Made by a program: the position numbers and the translations under genes | The notes under the pieces: generated by a model | Told to the model about the DNA's origin: nothing | Database searches by the model: none | The model's input: the letters and a program-made list of their open reading frames with translations, nothing else | Origin: Acetobacter sp. CAG:977 | Lineage (GTDB): Bacteria > Pseudomonadota > Alphaproteobacteria > CAAGCB01 > CAG-977 | Assembly: GCA_000434295.1 (NCBI GenBank) | Contig: HF994928.1 | Coordinates: forward strand, 79,835 to 101,901 | Length of the DNA stretch: 22,067 nt | Reading direction: 5' to 3' | In this document: piece after piece, positions 1 to 8,344 of the stretch | Layout: every line of letters starts with the position of its first letter | How positions within the stretch are numbered: position 1 is the first letter of the stretch

Positions 1-2
1 AA

Positions 3-32
3 GGCGGCTTCTTTTACGAAGCCGCCCTTTTT
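3..32. terminator. Bidirectional intrinsic terminator after ppdK
   Basis: A perfect 9-bp stem (GGCGGCTTC at 3-11, GAAGCCGCC at 18-26) closes a 6-nt loop and is followed on the plus strand by CTTTTT. On the minus strand the hairpin lies 19-42 nt past the ppdK stop codon and would end the glyQ-glyS-ppdK transcript. Its minus-strand T-tract begins with TT at the window edge and cannot be seen in full. The plus-strand T-run suggests that it also stops a convergent gene outside the window. Confidence 0.85.
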
Positions 33-44
33 GATATCAGCCTA

Positions 45-2711
45 TTAAGCGTTCTTGACCGCTGCCTGAGCTGCCGCCAAACGTGCGATGGGCACGCGGT
101 ACGGAGAGCAGGAAACATACGTCAGACCGACGCGGTGGCAGAAGTCGATCGTTGCAGGATCGCCGCCGTGTTCGCCGCAGATGCCCAACTTGATGTTCGG
201 GCGGGTCTTGCGACCTTTTTCAACGGCAATGCGAACCATTTCGCCGACGCCTTCTTCGTCAATCGAAGCAAACGGATCGCGGGCATAAATGCCTTTGCGG
301 ACGTATTCCGGCAAAAATGCACCGGCGTCGTCACGGGACATACCCAGCGTCGTCTGCGTCAGGTCGTTCGTACCAAAGCTGAAGAATTCAGCCGTTTCGG
401 CAATCTTGTCCGCCGTCAAAGCCGCACGGGGCAATTCGATCATCGTGCCGACCGTGTAGTTGAACTTCTTGCCGGCTTTCGTCATGACTTCTTCAGCCAT
501 CTTGTCAACGGCCGCTTTCATCAGATCGAGTTCTTTCTTCGTGCCTACCAGAGGAATCATAACTTCCGGTTCGACCTGCTTGCCCAATTCTTTCGAAGCT
601 TCAACAGCCGCTTCAAAGATCGCCTGAGCCTGCATTTCGTAAATTTCCGGATACGTTACGCCCAAACGGCAGCCGCGGTGACCCAACATCGGGTTCGCTT
701 CGTGCAACTGAGCAACGCGAGTCTTGATGACGTCAACGTCAACGCCCAATTCCTTGGCGATTTCGCGCTGTTCGTTTTCCTTCTGCGGCAGGAATTCGTG
801 CAGAGGAGGATCCAACAGACGAATCGTAACGTGCAAGCCGTCCATCGCAATGAACAAGCCCTTGAAGTCATCGCGCTGATACGGCAACAGCTTTGCCAAT
901 GCGGCGCGACGGTCGGCTTCGTTCGAAGCAATGATCATTTCACGCATGTGAGCAATACGGTTCGGATCAAAGAACATATGTTCCGTACGGCACAAACCGA
1001 TGCCTTCGGCGCCGAACTTGCGCGCGACTTCCGCATCGTGCGGCGTATCGGCGTTCGTACGGACTTTCAACGTACGGATTTCGTCAGCCCAACCCATCAG
1101 CAAACCGAAGTCGCCGACCAATTCGGGTTCTTTCGTCGCAACGGCGCCCAAAATGACTTCACCCGTCGAACCGTCCAACGTGATAACGTCGCCTTCTTTG
1201 ACAACCGTATCGCCGACTTTGAACTGTTTCGCCGCATAGTCGATCTTGACATCGCCGGCACCGCAAACCGCAGGCGTTCCCATACCGCGGGCAACAACCG
1301 CCGCATGCGACGTCATACCGCCGCGTGCCGTCAAAATACCCTGAGATACGTGCATGCCGTGAATGTCTTCGGGGCTCGTTTCAATACGAACCAGAACGAC
1401 TTTTTCACCTTCTTCCGCCCATTTTTCGGCGTCGTCGGCAGAGAAAACTACTTTACCGACCGCAGCACCCGGAGATGCGGGCAACGCAGACGTCAAAACT
1501 TTAGCCGCTTTCTTGGCTTTCGGATCCAGCGTCGGGTGCAACAAAGCATCCAACTGTTGCGGTTCAACGCGCGTAATCGCCGTTTTTTTGTCGATCAGGC
1601 CTTCGTTAACCATGTCAACCGCAATCTTCAAAGCGGCAGCACCCGTGCGTTTCCCGTTACGAGTCTGTAACATGTACAGCTTGCCGTCCTGAATCGTGAA
1701 TTCCATGTCCTGCATGTCGCGATAGTGTTTTTCCAACGTTTCGCGAATGTCGCAGAGCTGTTTGTACAATTCCGGCATTTCTTCTTCCAAGCAGGGCAGA
1801 TCGGAACCGCGTTCCTTTTTGCCTTCTTTGGACATCTGTTGCGGCGTACGGATACCCGCAACGACGTCTTCGCCCTGAGCATTTTTCAGGTATTCGCCGT
1901 AGAATACGTTGCGTCCCGTGGACGGATCGCGAGAGAAGCAAACGCCCGTCGCGGAATTATCGCCCGAGTTGCCGAACACCATCGTTTGGACGTTAACGGC
2001 CGTACCCCAGGATTCGGGAATGTTGTTCAGTTTGCGATAGTAAATGGCGCGATCGACCATCCAAGAATTAAAGACCGCTCCGATACCGCCCCACAATTGC
2101 TGTTCGGGATCTTGAGGAACGGGTTTGCCGGCAGCGGCGCCGATCTTTTTGTATTCTTCAATCAAGGCTTTCAGATCGTCAACCGTCAATTCGACGTCGG
2201 ACTTGTATCCTTTGGCATTCTTCATGTTTTCCAAAGCATGTTCGAAATCATGATGATCCATGTTCAACACAACGTTGGAATACATTTGGATAAAGCGGCG
2301 GTAGCTGTCATACGCAAAACGTTCGTTTCCGGAAGCTTTGGCCAAGCCCTTAACCGTTTCGTCGTTCAAGCCCAAATTCAAAACGGTGTCCATCATGCCC
2401 GGCATGGATACGCGAGCACCCGAACGAACCGAAAACAGCAACGGATTTTCGGGATCCGCAAATTTGCGGCCGACAATCGCTTCGCAGTGAGCAACGCCGT
2501 CTTTGACCTGTTCCTTCAAATCGGCGGGGAAGGTCTTGCCGTTTTCATAAAAATACGTGCAAACTTCCGTCGTTACGGTAAAGCCCGGAGGAACGGGAAT
2601 CCCGATAGAGCTCATTTCAGCCAGGTTCGCGCCTTTTCCGCCCAACAGGTTCCTGTCGGATGCATGGCCTTCGGCTTTTCCGTCGCCGAACTTATAAACC
2701 CATTTCGTCAT
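45..2711 (-). CDS. ppdK: Pyruvate, phosphate dikinase
   Basis: Cytosolic enzyme interconverting pyruvate + ATP + Pi and phosphoenolpyruvate + AMP + PPi. It serves gluconeogenesis, or glycolysis with PPi, in organisms lacking or bypassing pyruvate kinase. At 888 residues it is full length. Visible in order: N-terminal ATP-grasp half with GGKGANLAEM (about 24-33) and the SVRSGARVSMPGMMDT segment (94-109); the phosphohistidine swivel motif GGMTSHAAVVARGMG with His469; and the C-terminal PEP/pyruvate barrel with CRTEHMFF (574-581), GHRGCRLG (677-684), FSFGTNDLTQ (777-786) and GICGEHGGDP, whose Cys845 is the expected catalytic acid. It is the third gene after glyQ and glyS, 17 nt past the glyS stop. 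The AAGGAG lies about 13 nt before the ATG, a long spacing, but no nearer in-frame start exists. The long open frames on the opposite strand (135-1670, 1725-2720) are shadows. Confidence 0.98.
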   Translation of the reverse strand: MTKWVYKFGDGKAEGHASDRNLLGGKGANLAEMSSIGIPVPPGFTVTTEVCTYFYENGKTFPADLKEQVKDGVAHCEAIVGRKFADPENPLLFSVRSGARVSMPGMMDTVLNLGLNDETVKGLAKASGNERFAYDSYRRFIQMYSNVVLNMDHHDFEHALENMKNAKGYKSDVELTVDDLKALIEEYKKIGAAAGKPVPQDPEQQLWGGIGAVFNSWMVDRAIYYRKLNNIPESWGTAVNVQTMVFGNSGDNSATGVCFSRDPSTGRNVFYGEYLKNAQGEDVVAGIRTPQQMSKEGKKERGSDLPCLEEEMPELYKQLCDIRETLEKHYRDMQDMEFTIQDGKLYMLQTRNGKRTGAAALKIAVDMVNEGLIDKKTAITRVEPQQLDALLHPTLDPKAKKAAKVLTSALPASPGAAVGKVVFSADDAEKWAEEGEKVVLVRIETSPEDIHGMHVSQGILTARGGMTSHAAVVARGMGTPAVCGAGDVKIDYAAKQFKVGDTVVKEGDVITLDGSTGEVILGAVATKEPELVGDFGLLMGWADEIRTLKVRTNADTPHDAEVARKFGAEGIGLCRTEHMFFDPNRIAHMREMIIASNEADRRAALAKLLPYQRDDFKGLFIAMDGLHVTIRLLDPPLHEFLPQKENEQREIAKELGVDVDVIKTRVAQLHEANPMLGHRGCRLGVTYPEIYEMQAQAIFEAAVEASKELGKQVEPEVMIPLVGTKKELDLMKAAVDKMAEEVMTKAGKKFNYTVGTMIELPRAALTADKIAETAEFFSFGTNDLTQTTLGMSRDDAGAFLPEYVRKGIYARDPFASIDEEGVGEMVRIAVEKGRKTRPNIKLGICGEHGGDPATIDFCHRVGLTYVSCSPYRVPIARLAAAQAAVKNA

Positions 2712-2728
2712 GGTTTCTAAATATCTCC

Positions 2729-4879
2729 TTAACCTTCGATTGCAGAAAAATCAGCCACGCCGCCCATCGCGCCCACTATCTCGGACAGCAAACGCAAACG
2801 GTTGCAACGCAACTGAACGTCTTCACAGTTTACCTGAACTTTTTCAAAAAACGCGTCCACAGGAGACCTCAGTCGTGCCAAAACCTCCATCGCGCCTTCA
2901 AAATCGTCTTCGGCAATCTTCTTTGAACTGTTTATCACAACATCATCCAGTGCGTCAAACAATGCTCCTTCCTCCGGCTGAACAAAAAGCGTCTTGTCCG
3001 CCCGTTCGGCATAAGACGTCTTGTCTTTTGCCTCTTCAATCCGGACGATGTTCGCCGCACGACGGTACGCCGTCAGCAAATTCATGCCGTCGTCCGTCCC
3101 GATAAAGCTCATCAAAGCGCGAACCCGTGCCAACATTAACACCAAATCCACCGCTTCAATATCGCGATCCTGTGATAAGTTGTAAACAGCAGTTATATAA
3201 TCATGGCGTACACCACGATCTTTCAGATAAACCTTTAACCTGTCCGCTATAAAGCCCATTAAAAGATTCATCTGCAGCAAAGACCAATTCGTTAAAACAT
3301 TCGGTTCTTCGCCGTTTTTCCTTTTTTCCGATTCCGTCATCGCTTCGCGAACGCCGTCCGTGATGCTGTCTCCGTAGACTGAACGCGACGCATGAAAGAT
3401 TTCCAAAATCGGCATCTTTATCCCGTTTTCCAATATTAATCGGATAACCCCCAAAGCCGCACGGCGTAACGCAAACGGATCTTTCGATCCCGTCGGCTTT
3501 TGATTGATCAGCCAAAAGCCGACCAACGTGTCTATCTTGTCCGCCAAAGCCACCGCAACACTGACCGGCGACGACGGGCATGCGTCTTTCGGTCCCTGCG
3601 GCGCATAATGTTCCGCTATGGCTTCGCAAACCGATTCGTCTTCACCGTCATGACGCGCATAATACCGACCCATGACACCCTGAAGCTCGGGAAATTCCCC
3701 GACCATTCCCGTCGACAAATCCGCTTTGCACAAATATGCCGCACGATCCGCCTTTTGCGCATCCGCGGGAACATATTTCAAAATCTCGGGCAACAACGCA
3801 CGCATACGGCTGATCTTGTCATAAACGGAACCCAGCTTTGCATGGAAAACGCGTGCTTTTAATTTTTCAACCTTGGACGACAGCGGTTCCTTGCGATCCG
3901 TATCCCAAAAGAACTTGGCATCCGACAGGCGAGCGCGCAAAACGCGTTCGTTCCCCGCAACGATTTCTTCGCCGCCGTCCGCCGTGTCCATGTTCGCAAC
4001 AACGATAAAACGGGGCGCCAGAGAGCCGTCTTTGTTCAACAACGAAAAATATTTCTGATGTTCGCGCATGGACGTCATCAAAACTTCTTTGGGAACGCCC
4101 ATAAATTCATCGTCGATTTTGCCCATCAACGGAACCGGCCATTCCGCAAGCCCCGCAACTTCGTTCAAAAGACCTTCGTCTTCATGCAAAACCAACCCAG
4201 CCTTGTGCGCCAAAGCATGAGCGTCTTCGGAAATGATGCGCTTGCGTTCTTCGCGATCGATAATAACGTAAGCGGCTCGCAATTTTTGCTCGTAATCCGC
4301 AAAATCCCTGACTTCAAATTCCGCAGGTGCCAAAAAACGGTGTCCGCGCGTCTTGTCTCCCGCCGTCAATCCGGCAAATTCAACGGGAACAACCTGTCCC
4401 GCAAACAAACACAAAATGCTGTGCATCGGACGAACCCAACGTTCGGGATGCGACGCCCAACGCATCGATTTCGGCCACGGAAACGAATGAAGTAAAGATT
4501 CGACCGCTTCTTTAAGGACTTCGGAAGTCGGACGACCTTTTTTGGATAACGTCGCAAAATAAAATTGCCCTTTCGGCGTGTCGCGAACTTCCAACTGATC
4601 TTTTTGCATGCCGACCGAACGTAAAAAACCGTTCAATGCCTGTTCCGGCGCGGAAACCGAAGGACCTTTGCGTTCTTCGGATATGTCTGCCTGAGCTTCG
4701 GGAAGCCCCGATACCGTCAACACAAGACGGCGTGCCGTTACAAACGAACGCGCCGATTCATAGGGCAGTTCATTTTTTTTCAAAGCTTCCGTTATCCGCA
4801 GCTCCAGCTCTGCCGCCGCGTCCGCCTGCATTCTGGCGGGGATTTCTTCGGAAAACAGTTCCAATAAAAATTCGCTCAT
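2729..4879 (-). CDS. glyS: Glycine--tRNA ligase beta subunit
   Basis: Beta subunit of the bacterial alpha2beta2-type glycyl-tRNA synthetase. It supplies tRNA recognition and pairs with the catalytic alpha subunit encoded by the adjacent glyQ. The 716-residue length is slightly above the usual size of about 690. Diagnostic stretches are the N-terminal FLLELFSEEIPARM (4-17), MREHQKYF (271-278), LRARLSDAKFFW (314-325), TGMVGEFPELQGVMG (390-404), DKIDTLVGFW (447-456) and DPFALRRAALG (467-477). A helical anticodon-binding (DALR-like) domain occupies roughly the last 130 residues. The ATG is one base past the glyQ stop, with an AGGAGG ribosome binding site inside the end of glyQ, so translation is probably coupled. 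It is cotranscribed with ppdK downstream. Confidence 0.97.
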   Translation of the reverse strand: MSEFLLELFSEEIPARMQADAAAELELRITEALKKNELPYESARSFVTARRLVLTVSGLPEAQADISEERKGPSVSAPEQALNGFLRSVGMQKDQLEVRDTPKGQFYFATLSKKGRPTSEVLKEAVESLLHSFPWPKSMRWASHPERWVRPMHSILCLFAGQVVPVEFAGLTAGDKTRGHRFLAPAEFEVRDFADYEQKLRAAYVIIDREERKRIISEDAHALAHKAGLVLHEDEGLLNEVAGLAEWPVPLMGKIDDEFMGVPKEVLMTSMREHQKYFSLLNKDGSLAPRFIVVANMDTADGGEEIVAGNERVLRARLSDAKFFWDTDRKEPLSSKVEKLKARVFHAKLGSVYDKISRMRALLPEILKYVPADAQKADRAAYLCKADLSTGMVGEFPELQGVMGRYYARHDGEDESVCEAIAEHYAPQGPKDACPSSPVSVAVALADKIDTLVGFWLINQKPTGSKDPFALRRAALGVIRLILENGIKMPILEIFHASRSVYGDSITDGVREAMTESEKRKNGEEPNVLTNWSLLQMNLLMGFIADRLKVYLKDRGVRHDYITAVYNLSQDRDIEAVDLVLMLARVRALMSFIGTDDGMNLLTAYRRAANIVRIEEAKDKTSYAERADKTLFVQPEEGALFDALDDVVINSSKKIAEDDFEGAMEVLARLRSPVDAFFEKVQVNCEDVQLRCNRLRLLSEIVGAMGGVADFSAIEG

Positions 4880-4880
4880 T

Positions 4881-5762
4881 TCAAGCCTCCTGCGTTCCGT
4901 GCCCGCGGCTTTTCAGCCAGCCTTCGCAGCACCCCTTTGCCAAAGCGCGCACACGACCGATATACGCCGCACGTTCCGTTACGCTGATAACACCGCGCGC
5001 ATCCAACAGGTTAAACAAATGAGACGCCTTGATACATTGGTCATATGCCGGCAACGCGATCCCGTCCGCCAAAAGCTTGCGACATTCCCGTTCGGCATCG
5101 TTGAAATGGCGCAACAGCATTTCCGTATCCGCATATTCGAAATTATACTTTGAGTATTCGACTTCGTTTTGATGAAACACTTCGCGATATTTGACGCCGT
5201 GCCCGTTAAAATCCAAATCATAGACGTTTTCAACGCCTTGAATATACATTGCCAAACGTTCCAATCCGTACGTCAGTTCCGAACAAACGGGAAAACATTC
5301 TATGCCGCCGACCTGCTGGAAATAAGTGAACTGGGAAACTTCCATGCCGTCGCACCAGACTTCCCAACCCAAGCCCCAAGCTCCCAAAGTCGGACTTTCC
5401 CAGTCGTCTTCGACAAAGCGGATGTCATGATGCATCGGGTCAATTCCCAATGCCCGCAAACTGTCCAGATACAAATCCTGAACATTTTCGGGAGAAGGCT
5501 TCATGATTACCTGAAACTGATAATAATGTTGCAAACGGTTCGGATTGTCCCCGTAACGCCCGTCAACGGGACGACGTGACGGCTGGACATACGCCGCTTT
5601 CCAATGTTCGGGACCCAGAGCCCGCAAAATCGTCGCGGGATGAAACGTTCCCGCCCCGACTTCCATATCATAAGGTTGAAGAATCAGGCATCCTTTGTCA
5701 GCCCAAAAAGTTTGCAGCGTCAGAATTAATGACTGAAAATCGCTTCCCGTTTTTCTTACCAT
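4881..5762 (-). CDS. glyQ: Glycine--tRNA ligase alpha subunit
   Basis: Catalytic class II aminoacyl-tRNA synthetase subunit that activates glycine and charges tRNA-Gly together with GlyS. The 293-residue length is normal for the family. The N-terminal FQSLILTLQTFWADKGC (9-25), the motif-2 region QPSRRPVDGRYGDNPNRLQ (60-78), the active-site segment ESPTLGAWGLGWEVWCDGME (122-141) and the motif-3 helix ELTYGLERLAMYIQ (162-175) are all intact. It heads the glyQ-glyS-ppdK operon, with a good promoter 38-66 bases upstream. The bipartite synthetase, rather than the single-chain enzyme, agrees with a proteobacterium. Confidence 0.98.
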   Translation of the reverse strand: MVRKTGSDFQSLILTLQTFWADKGCLILQPYDMEVGAGTFHPATILRALGPEHWKAAYVQPSRRPVDGRYGDNPNRLQHYYQFQVIMKPSPENVQDLYLDSLRALGIDPMHHDIRFVEDDWESPTLGAWGLGWEVWCDGMEVSQFTYFQQVGGIECFPVCSELTYGLERLAMYIQGVENVYDLDFNGHGVKYREVFHQNEVEYSKYNFEYADTEMLLRHFNDAERECRKLLADGIALPAYDQCIKASHLFNLLDARGVISVTERAAYIGRVRALAKGCCEGWLKSRGHGTQEA

Positions 5763-5799
5763 TTTCTTCTCAAAAAAAGTACCGTAGAAAACTTACCGA

Positions 5800-5828
5800 A
5801 AATTAGCCTTATCCGCTCCGTCGGTCAA
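5800..5828 (-). promoter_or_regulatory. Predicted sigma70-type promoter of glyQ-glyS-ppdK
   Basis: Read on the minus strand: a -35 hexamer TTGACC (5823-5828), a 17-nt spacer, and a -10 hexamer TAATTT (5800-5805). It fills the 84-bp gap between the PD-(D/E)XK gene and glyQ and would give a leader of about 30 nt. Predicted from sequence only. Confidence 0.6.
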
Positions 5829-5846
5829 GCGAATCTTGAAACACAC

Positions 5847-6941
5847 CTACAAGAACAATTCTTCGGGCGCATAACCGCCGGGCGCCGACGCCCCGCCGTT
5901 CACGACCGTCATGTACAGACGATAAAGCCTGTCCGCCTTTTGCAAGGCAAACAAAATCGCGTCACGCTGGTTTTCAAAAGGCTGTTGAGGATCCGCAACG
6001 GGAACGCAAATTCGGATAACCGCCGCCTTGCCGCTGTCTTTAAATGCCATGTCCTGATCCAAATACGGTTGATAAGGCGCCTGAATCATTGCCAAAGGCG
6101 ACATCGCAAAAGACAAATCCATAAATCCTTGCGGCATCTTATGAATGATCTTGATATCTCTGGGAAATTCGTCGGGACAAAATTCCACCCATCCGGCTTC
6201 GCTGGCACTGCCTTGCGGCTTTTTCATCTTCAGATGGGGATACGAAGAATCGGCAAAAGCCTTATAATCATGCCAAAATTTGCCCAAAATCGTGTCTTCC
6301 GCTTCTCTGTATCCCTTCGGCAAGTTAAATACCCCGCCCGGAAATACGCGGTAATCCGTCATCATCGAACGTTTCGGCGCCGCCGTTTCCGCACGAATCT
6401 CGCCCGTTCCCTGACGAATCGCAGAACGAATCAACATCCGTTTGTACACGCCGCGTTCCGCAACAATGCCGTGTTCGGCTTCGTTCGCGTGCGCAAACCA
6501 GCCTTCAAGCTCTTCATAACTGAGATAGCTGGAAAAATATTCGGACGGCTCCAGCTTGGAAAAATAAGCCTGCGGCGAAAACAGGCACGTCAAATATTCG
6601 TCCCAAGCTTTTTCTTCAACGCCTTTTTCGCCGAATTCGAAATAACGCTGCGCCTGAAGATCCTGTTTGGGCTGATCGATTTTGTTTTCGATCAAAATCG
6701 CACATTTGCGTCCCGAAGCGTCTTCAAACAAAAAAAGAATATCAACACTGCCCAGCGATCCGTTTGACGGCGTGTGCCAAGCCCCCAAAAAACGGCGAAT
6801 ACGGCGAGAACCGTTATACAGCTTGCCCACAAGCCAATTGCGAAACGGCGCCGATGCGTGCATCTCTTCCAATACCAGCAAGTCCATGTCGCGTTCTGCC
6901 AAAAGGCGAAACGGGCTTTTTTGGGTAATCAGGTCTATCAT
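5847..6941 (-). CDS. PD-(D/E)XK nuclease-fold protein, function unknown
   Basis: A 364-residue protein that I do not recognise as a named family member. The visible feature is a PD-(D/E)XK-type active-site pattern: GSVDILFLF with Asp67 on one strand, AILIENKI with Glu85-Asn86-Lys87 on the next, then a Gln-rich helix (96-98) and Tyr100. This is the layout of restriction-like nucleases with an E-x-K variant of the motif. The N-terminal helix (11-40) carries the glutamates that usually complete the metal site. The C-terminal half (about 190-350) is mixed alpha/beta without a recognised motif. There is no signal peptide or membrane segment. It lies 42 bp downstream of trmN6 on the same strand, between trmN6 and glyQ. 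The ribosome binding site is weak (GGGAA about 8 nt before the ATG). Base composition resembles its neighbours, so recent transfer is not evident. A DNA repair or defence role is possible but unproven. Confidence 0.8.
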   Translation of the reverse strand: MIDLITQKSPFRLLAERDMDLLVLEEMHASAPFRNWLVGKLYNGSRRIRRFLGAWHTPSNGSLGSVDILFLFEDASGRKCAILIENKIDQPKQDLQAQRYFEFGEKGVEEKAWDEYLTCLFSPQAYFSKLEPSEYFSSYLSYEELEGWFAHANEAEHGIVAERGVYKRMLIRSAIRQGTGEIRAETAAPKRSMMTDYRVFPGGVFNLPKGYREAEDTILGKFWHDYKAFADSSYPHLKMKKPQGSASEAGWVEFCPDEFPRDIKIIHKMPQGFMDLSFAMSPLAMIQAPYQPYLDQDMAFKDSGKAAVIRICVPVADPQQPFENQRDAILFALQKADRLYRLYMTVVNGGASAPGGYAPEELFL

Positions 6942-6983
6942 TTGCGTTTCCCGAAATTCGTTTCTTTAAATTCTTTTATATAC

Positions 6984-7727
6984 TTAATCCCCTTTTTTAT
7001 CAAACAAAGATTCCCCTTCGCGCATAACGGCTTCCGCCTTTAAAGACCTTGTCCCGTCCGAACGCGTCAAAACGATTCCGGGATCCAAAACGCACGGAGA
7101 ACGGCTGTCTTTTTTGCCGCAAATCAAAACTCTTTTTGCCGCGCGCCCTTCCTTTGTCCAAACGGGAACGATGCGGATGTCCCCCAGTTTTCCGTACAAC
7201 AACGATAAAATTTCCGGCAAGCGGTCGGCACGGTTAATCATAACGAACCGCCCTTTCGACCCCACATAACGCAAGCAGGACGAAATCCATTCCTTTAACG
7301 AACAGTCGTTTTCACGATGCGCCACGTCTTTGAGCGCATAAGGGGAAACCTGATCTTCCAAAATAAAAGGCGGATTCGTCACGACCCAGTCAAAGCTGCC
7401 CGTCGGAAGCGACGACGGAAACGTCCGCACGTCCTGACACAAAATTGTTACGCGGTTTTGCATACCGTTCAGGCGAATGTTTTCTTCAGCCATCGCCACC
7501 ATTTCGGGCTGCAGCTCTATTCCCGCCACCTGCGTTCGGGGGCATCTGGCAGCAATGCACAAAGCCACCGCGCCCGTTCCCGTTCCGACATCCAAAACCG
7601 TTTGTTTCGGCGTTGCGTCGACGGCACAGGCAAGCAAAACGGCGTCTCCCGTTGCTCTGTATCCGTTAATTTTTTGTTTCAAACGGACTTTCCCGCCCAA
7701 AAAATCGTCAGTTGTGAAATCGGTCAT
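6984..7727 (-). CDS. trmN6: tRNA1(Val) (adenine(37)-N6)-methyltransferase-like SAM methyltransferase
   Basis: A Rossmann-fold SAM-dependent N6-adenine methyltransferase of the YfiC/TrmN6 group (COG4123 type), predicted to methylate A37 of tRNA-Val. The N-terminal FLGGKVRLKQKINGYRATGD (9-28) is typical of this group. Motif I is VLDVGTGTG (44-52), and the catalytic NPPF (118-121) is the N6-adenine methylase signature. I chose the ATG at 7727 (247 residues) because a GGAG lies 7-8 nt upstream. The further in-frame ATG at 7769, adding 14 lysine-rich residues, has no ribosome binding site. A methyltransferase of this group often sits just upstream of glyQ in Alphaproteobacteria, which supports orthology. 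The exact tRNA target is inferred. Confidence 0.85.
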   Translation of the reverse strand: MTDFTTDDFLGGKVRLKQKINGYRATGDAVLLACAVDATPKQTVLDVGTGTGAVALCIAARCPRTQVAGIELQPEMVAMAEENIRLNGMQNRVTILCQDVRTFPSSLPTGSFDWVVTNPPFILEDQVSPYALKDVAHRENDCSLKEWISSCLRYVGSKGRFVMINRADRLPEILSLLYGKLGDIRIVPVWTKEGRAAKRVLICGKKDSRSPCVLDPGIVLTRSDGTRSLKAEAVMREGESLFDKKGD

Positions 7728-7813
7728 ATTTTTTTCTCCGCAAGGAAGTGTACTTTTTTTTCGTTTCATTGGACAGCCGAAACATTGTTTTTAAGAATTT
7801 TCAGGAGACGAAT

Positions 7814-8029
7814 ATGCTTAAGAACGCCGAAAAAACTGAAATTGCCGAGTTGAGCAGGGAAATTTCCGATTATGCCAAAAAGCTCAGAGCCTTGGGGCGC
7901 AACCCGAAGAAAGCGGATTTGTTTTTAATAGACGTGCTGCTGTCTTATCCCGAAGAAAGCGGAATAGAGCATTTACGGGAAAAATGGGCGGAACTTCGGG
8001 AAGAAATGAAAACGGTTACGGTGAATTGA
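7814..8029 (+). CDS. Small helical protein of unknown function (71 aa)
   Basis: A 71-residue charged protein, predicted almost entirely alpha-helical (acidic and lysine-rich heptad-like stretches), with no signal peptide, membrane segment or cysteine. I do not recognise it. The ATG at 7814 is preceded by CAGGAG with 6-7 nt spacing, so it is a credible gene. A longer reading from 7748 would add 22 hydrophobic residues without a ribosome binding site. It is divergent from trmN6, with 86 bp between the start codons, and its stop lies 57 bp before the tRNA-Ala. No separate terminator is seen after it. Confidence 0.7.
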   Translation: MLKNAEKTEIAELSREISDYAKKLRALGRNPKKADLFLIDVLLSYPEESGIEHLREKWAELREEMKTVTVN

Positions 8030-8037
8030 TTTTTTTG

Positions 8038-8065
8038 TTGCAGAGGATTTTTTTTGTGATATTCT
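8038..8065 (+). promoter_or_regulatory. Predicted promoter of tRNA-Ala
   Basis: A -35 hexamer TTGCAG (8038-8043), a 16-nt T-rich spacer ending in the extended -10 TGA, and a -10 hexamer TATTCT (8060-8065). The start site would lie about 15 nt before the mature tRNA. A 7-bp inverted repeat TGCAGAG/CTCTGCA (8039-8045, 8064-8070) overlaps both hexamers. Confidence 0.55.
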
Positions 8066-8086
8066 CTGCACGTCTTTTGAACGCGT

Positions 8087-8162
<76 letters not shown>

Positions 8163-8167
8163 TTAAC

Positions 8168-8191
8168 ATCCGCCATTGTGCGGATTTTTTT
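8168..8191 (+). terminator. Intrinsic terminator after tRNA-Ala
   Basis: ATCCGC (8168-8173), a 6-nt loop, GCGGAT (8180-8185), then a run of seven T. It begins 6 nt after the tRNA CCA end. Confidence 0.85.
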
Positions 8192-8344
8192 ATGCCCTGT
8201 TTCATGTTAATAAGAACACCCGCAAGGCTTTCCCCGCAGACGCCGTCAACAATCAAAGCATACGGTTCGAAAAATAAAGCCCCGTCAGATCGTGTTTTCA
8301 TAAAAACAGCGCATAAAGACTTTTTTGCCGTTCAGAAAGCGGTT
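8192..8344. other. Intergenic stretch with no supported gene
   Basis: 153 bp between the tRNA terminator and the 3' end of the AT-rich nuclease-fold gene. On the minus strand an open frame starting with ATG near 8301 runs back through the tRNA. Its first about 30 codons encode a protein-like stretch (PYALIVDGVCGESLAG), but there is no ribosome binding site and the rest is antisense tRNA. It may be a decayed gene remnant. No convincing terminator for the minus-strand gene is seen; a TTTTATC-CTTT-GATAAAA hairpin spans that gene's stop codon but lacks a T-run. Confidence 0.4.

Noticed and set aside
135..1670. Long open frame (511 codons) on the plus strand opposite ppdK
   Set aside because: It is antisense to an intact, highly conserved enzyme gene, has arginine- and phenylalanine-rich shadow composition and no ribosome binding site. 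The frame at 1725-2720 is the same case.
5940..6767. 275-codon plus-strand frame opposite the PD-(D/E)XK gene
   Set aside because: Basic shadow composition, no ribosome binding site, and the minus-strand frame shows a coherent nuclease-fold motif.
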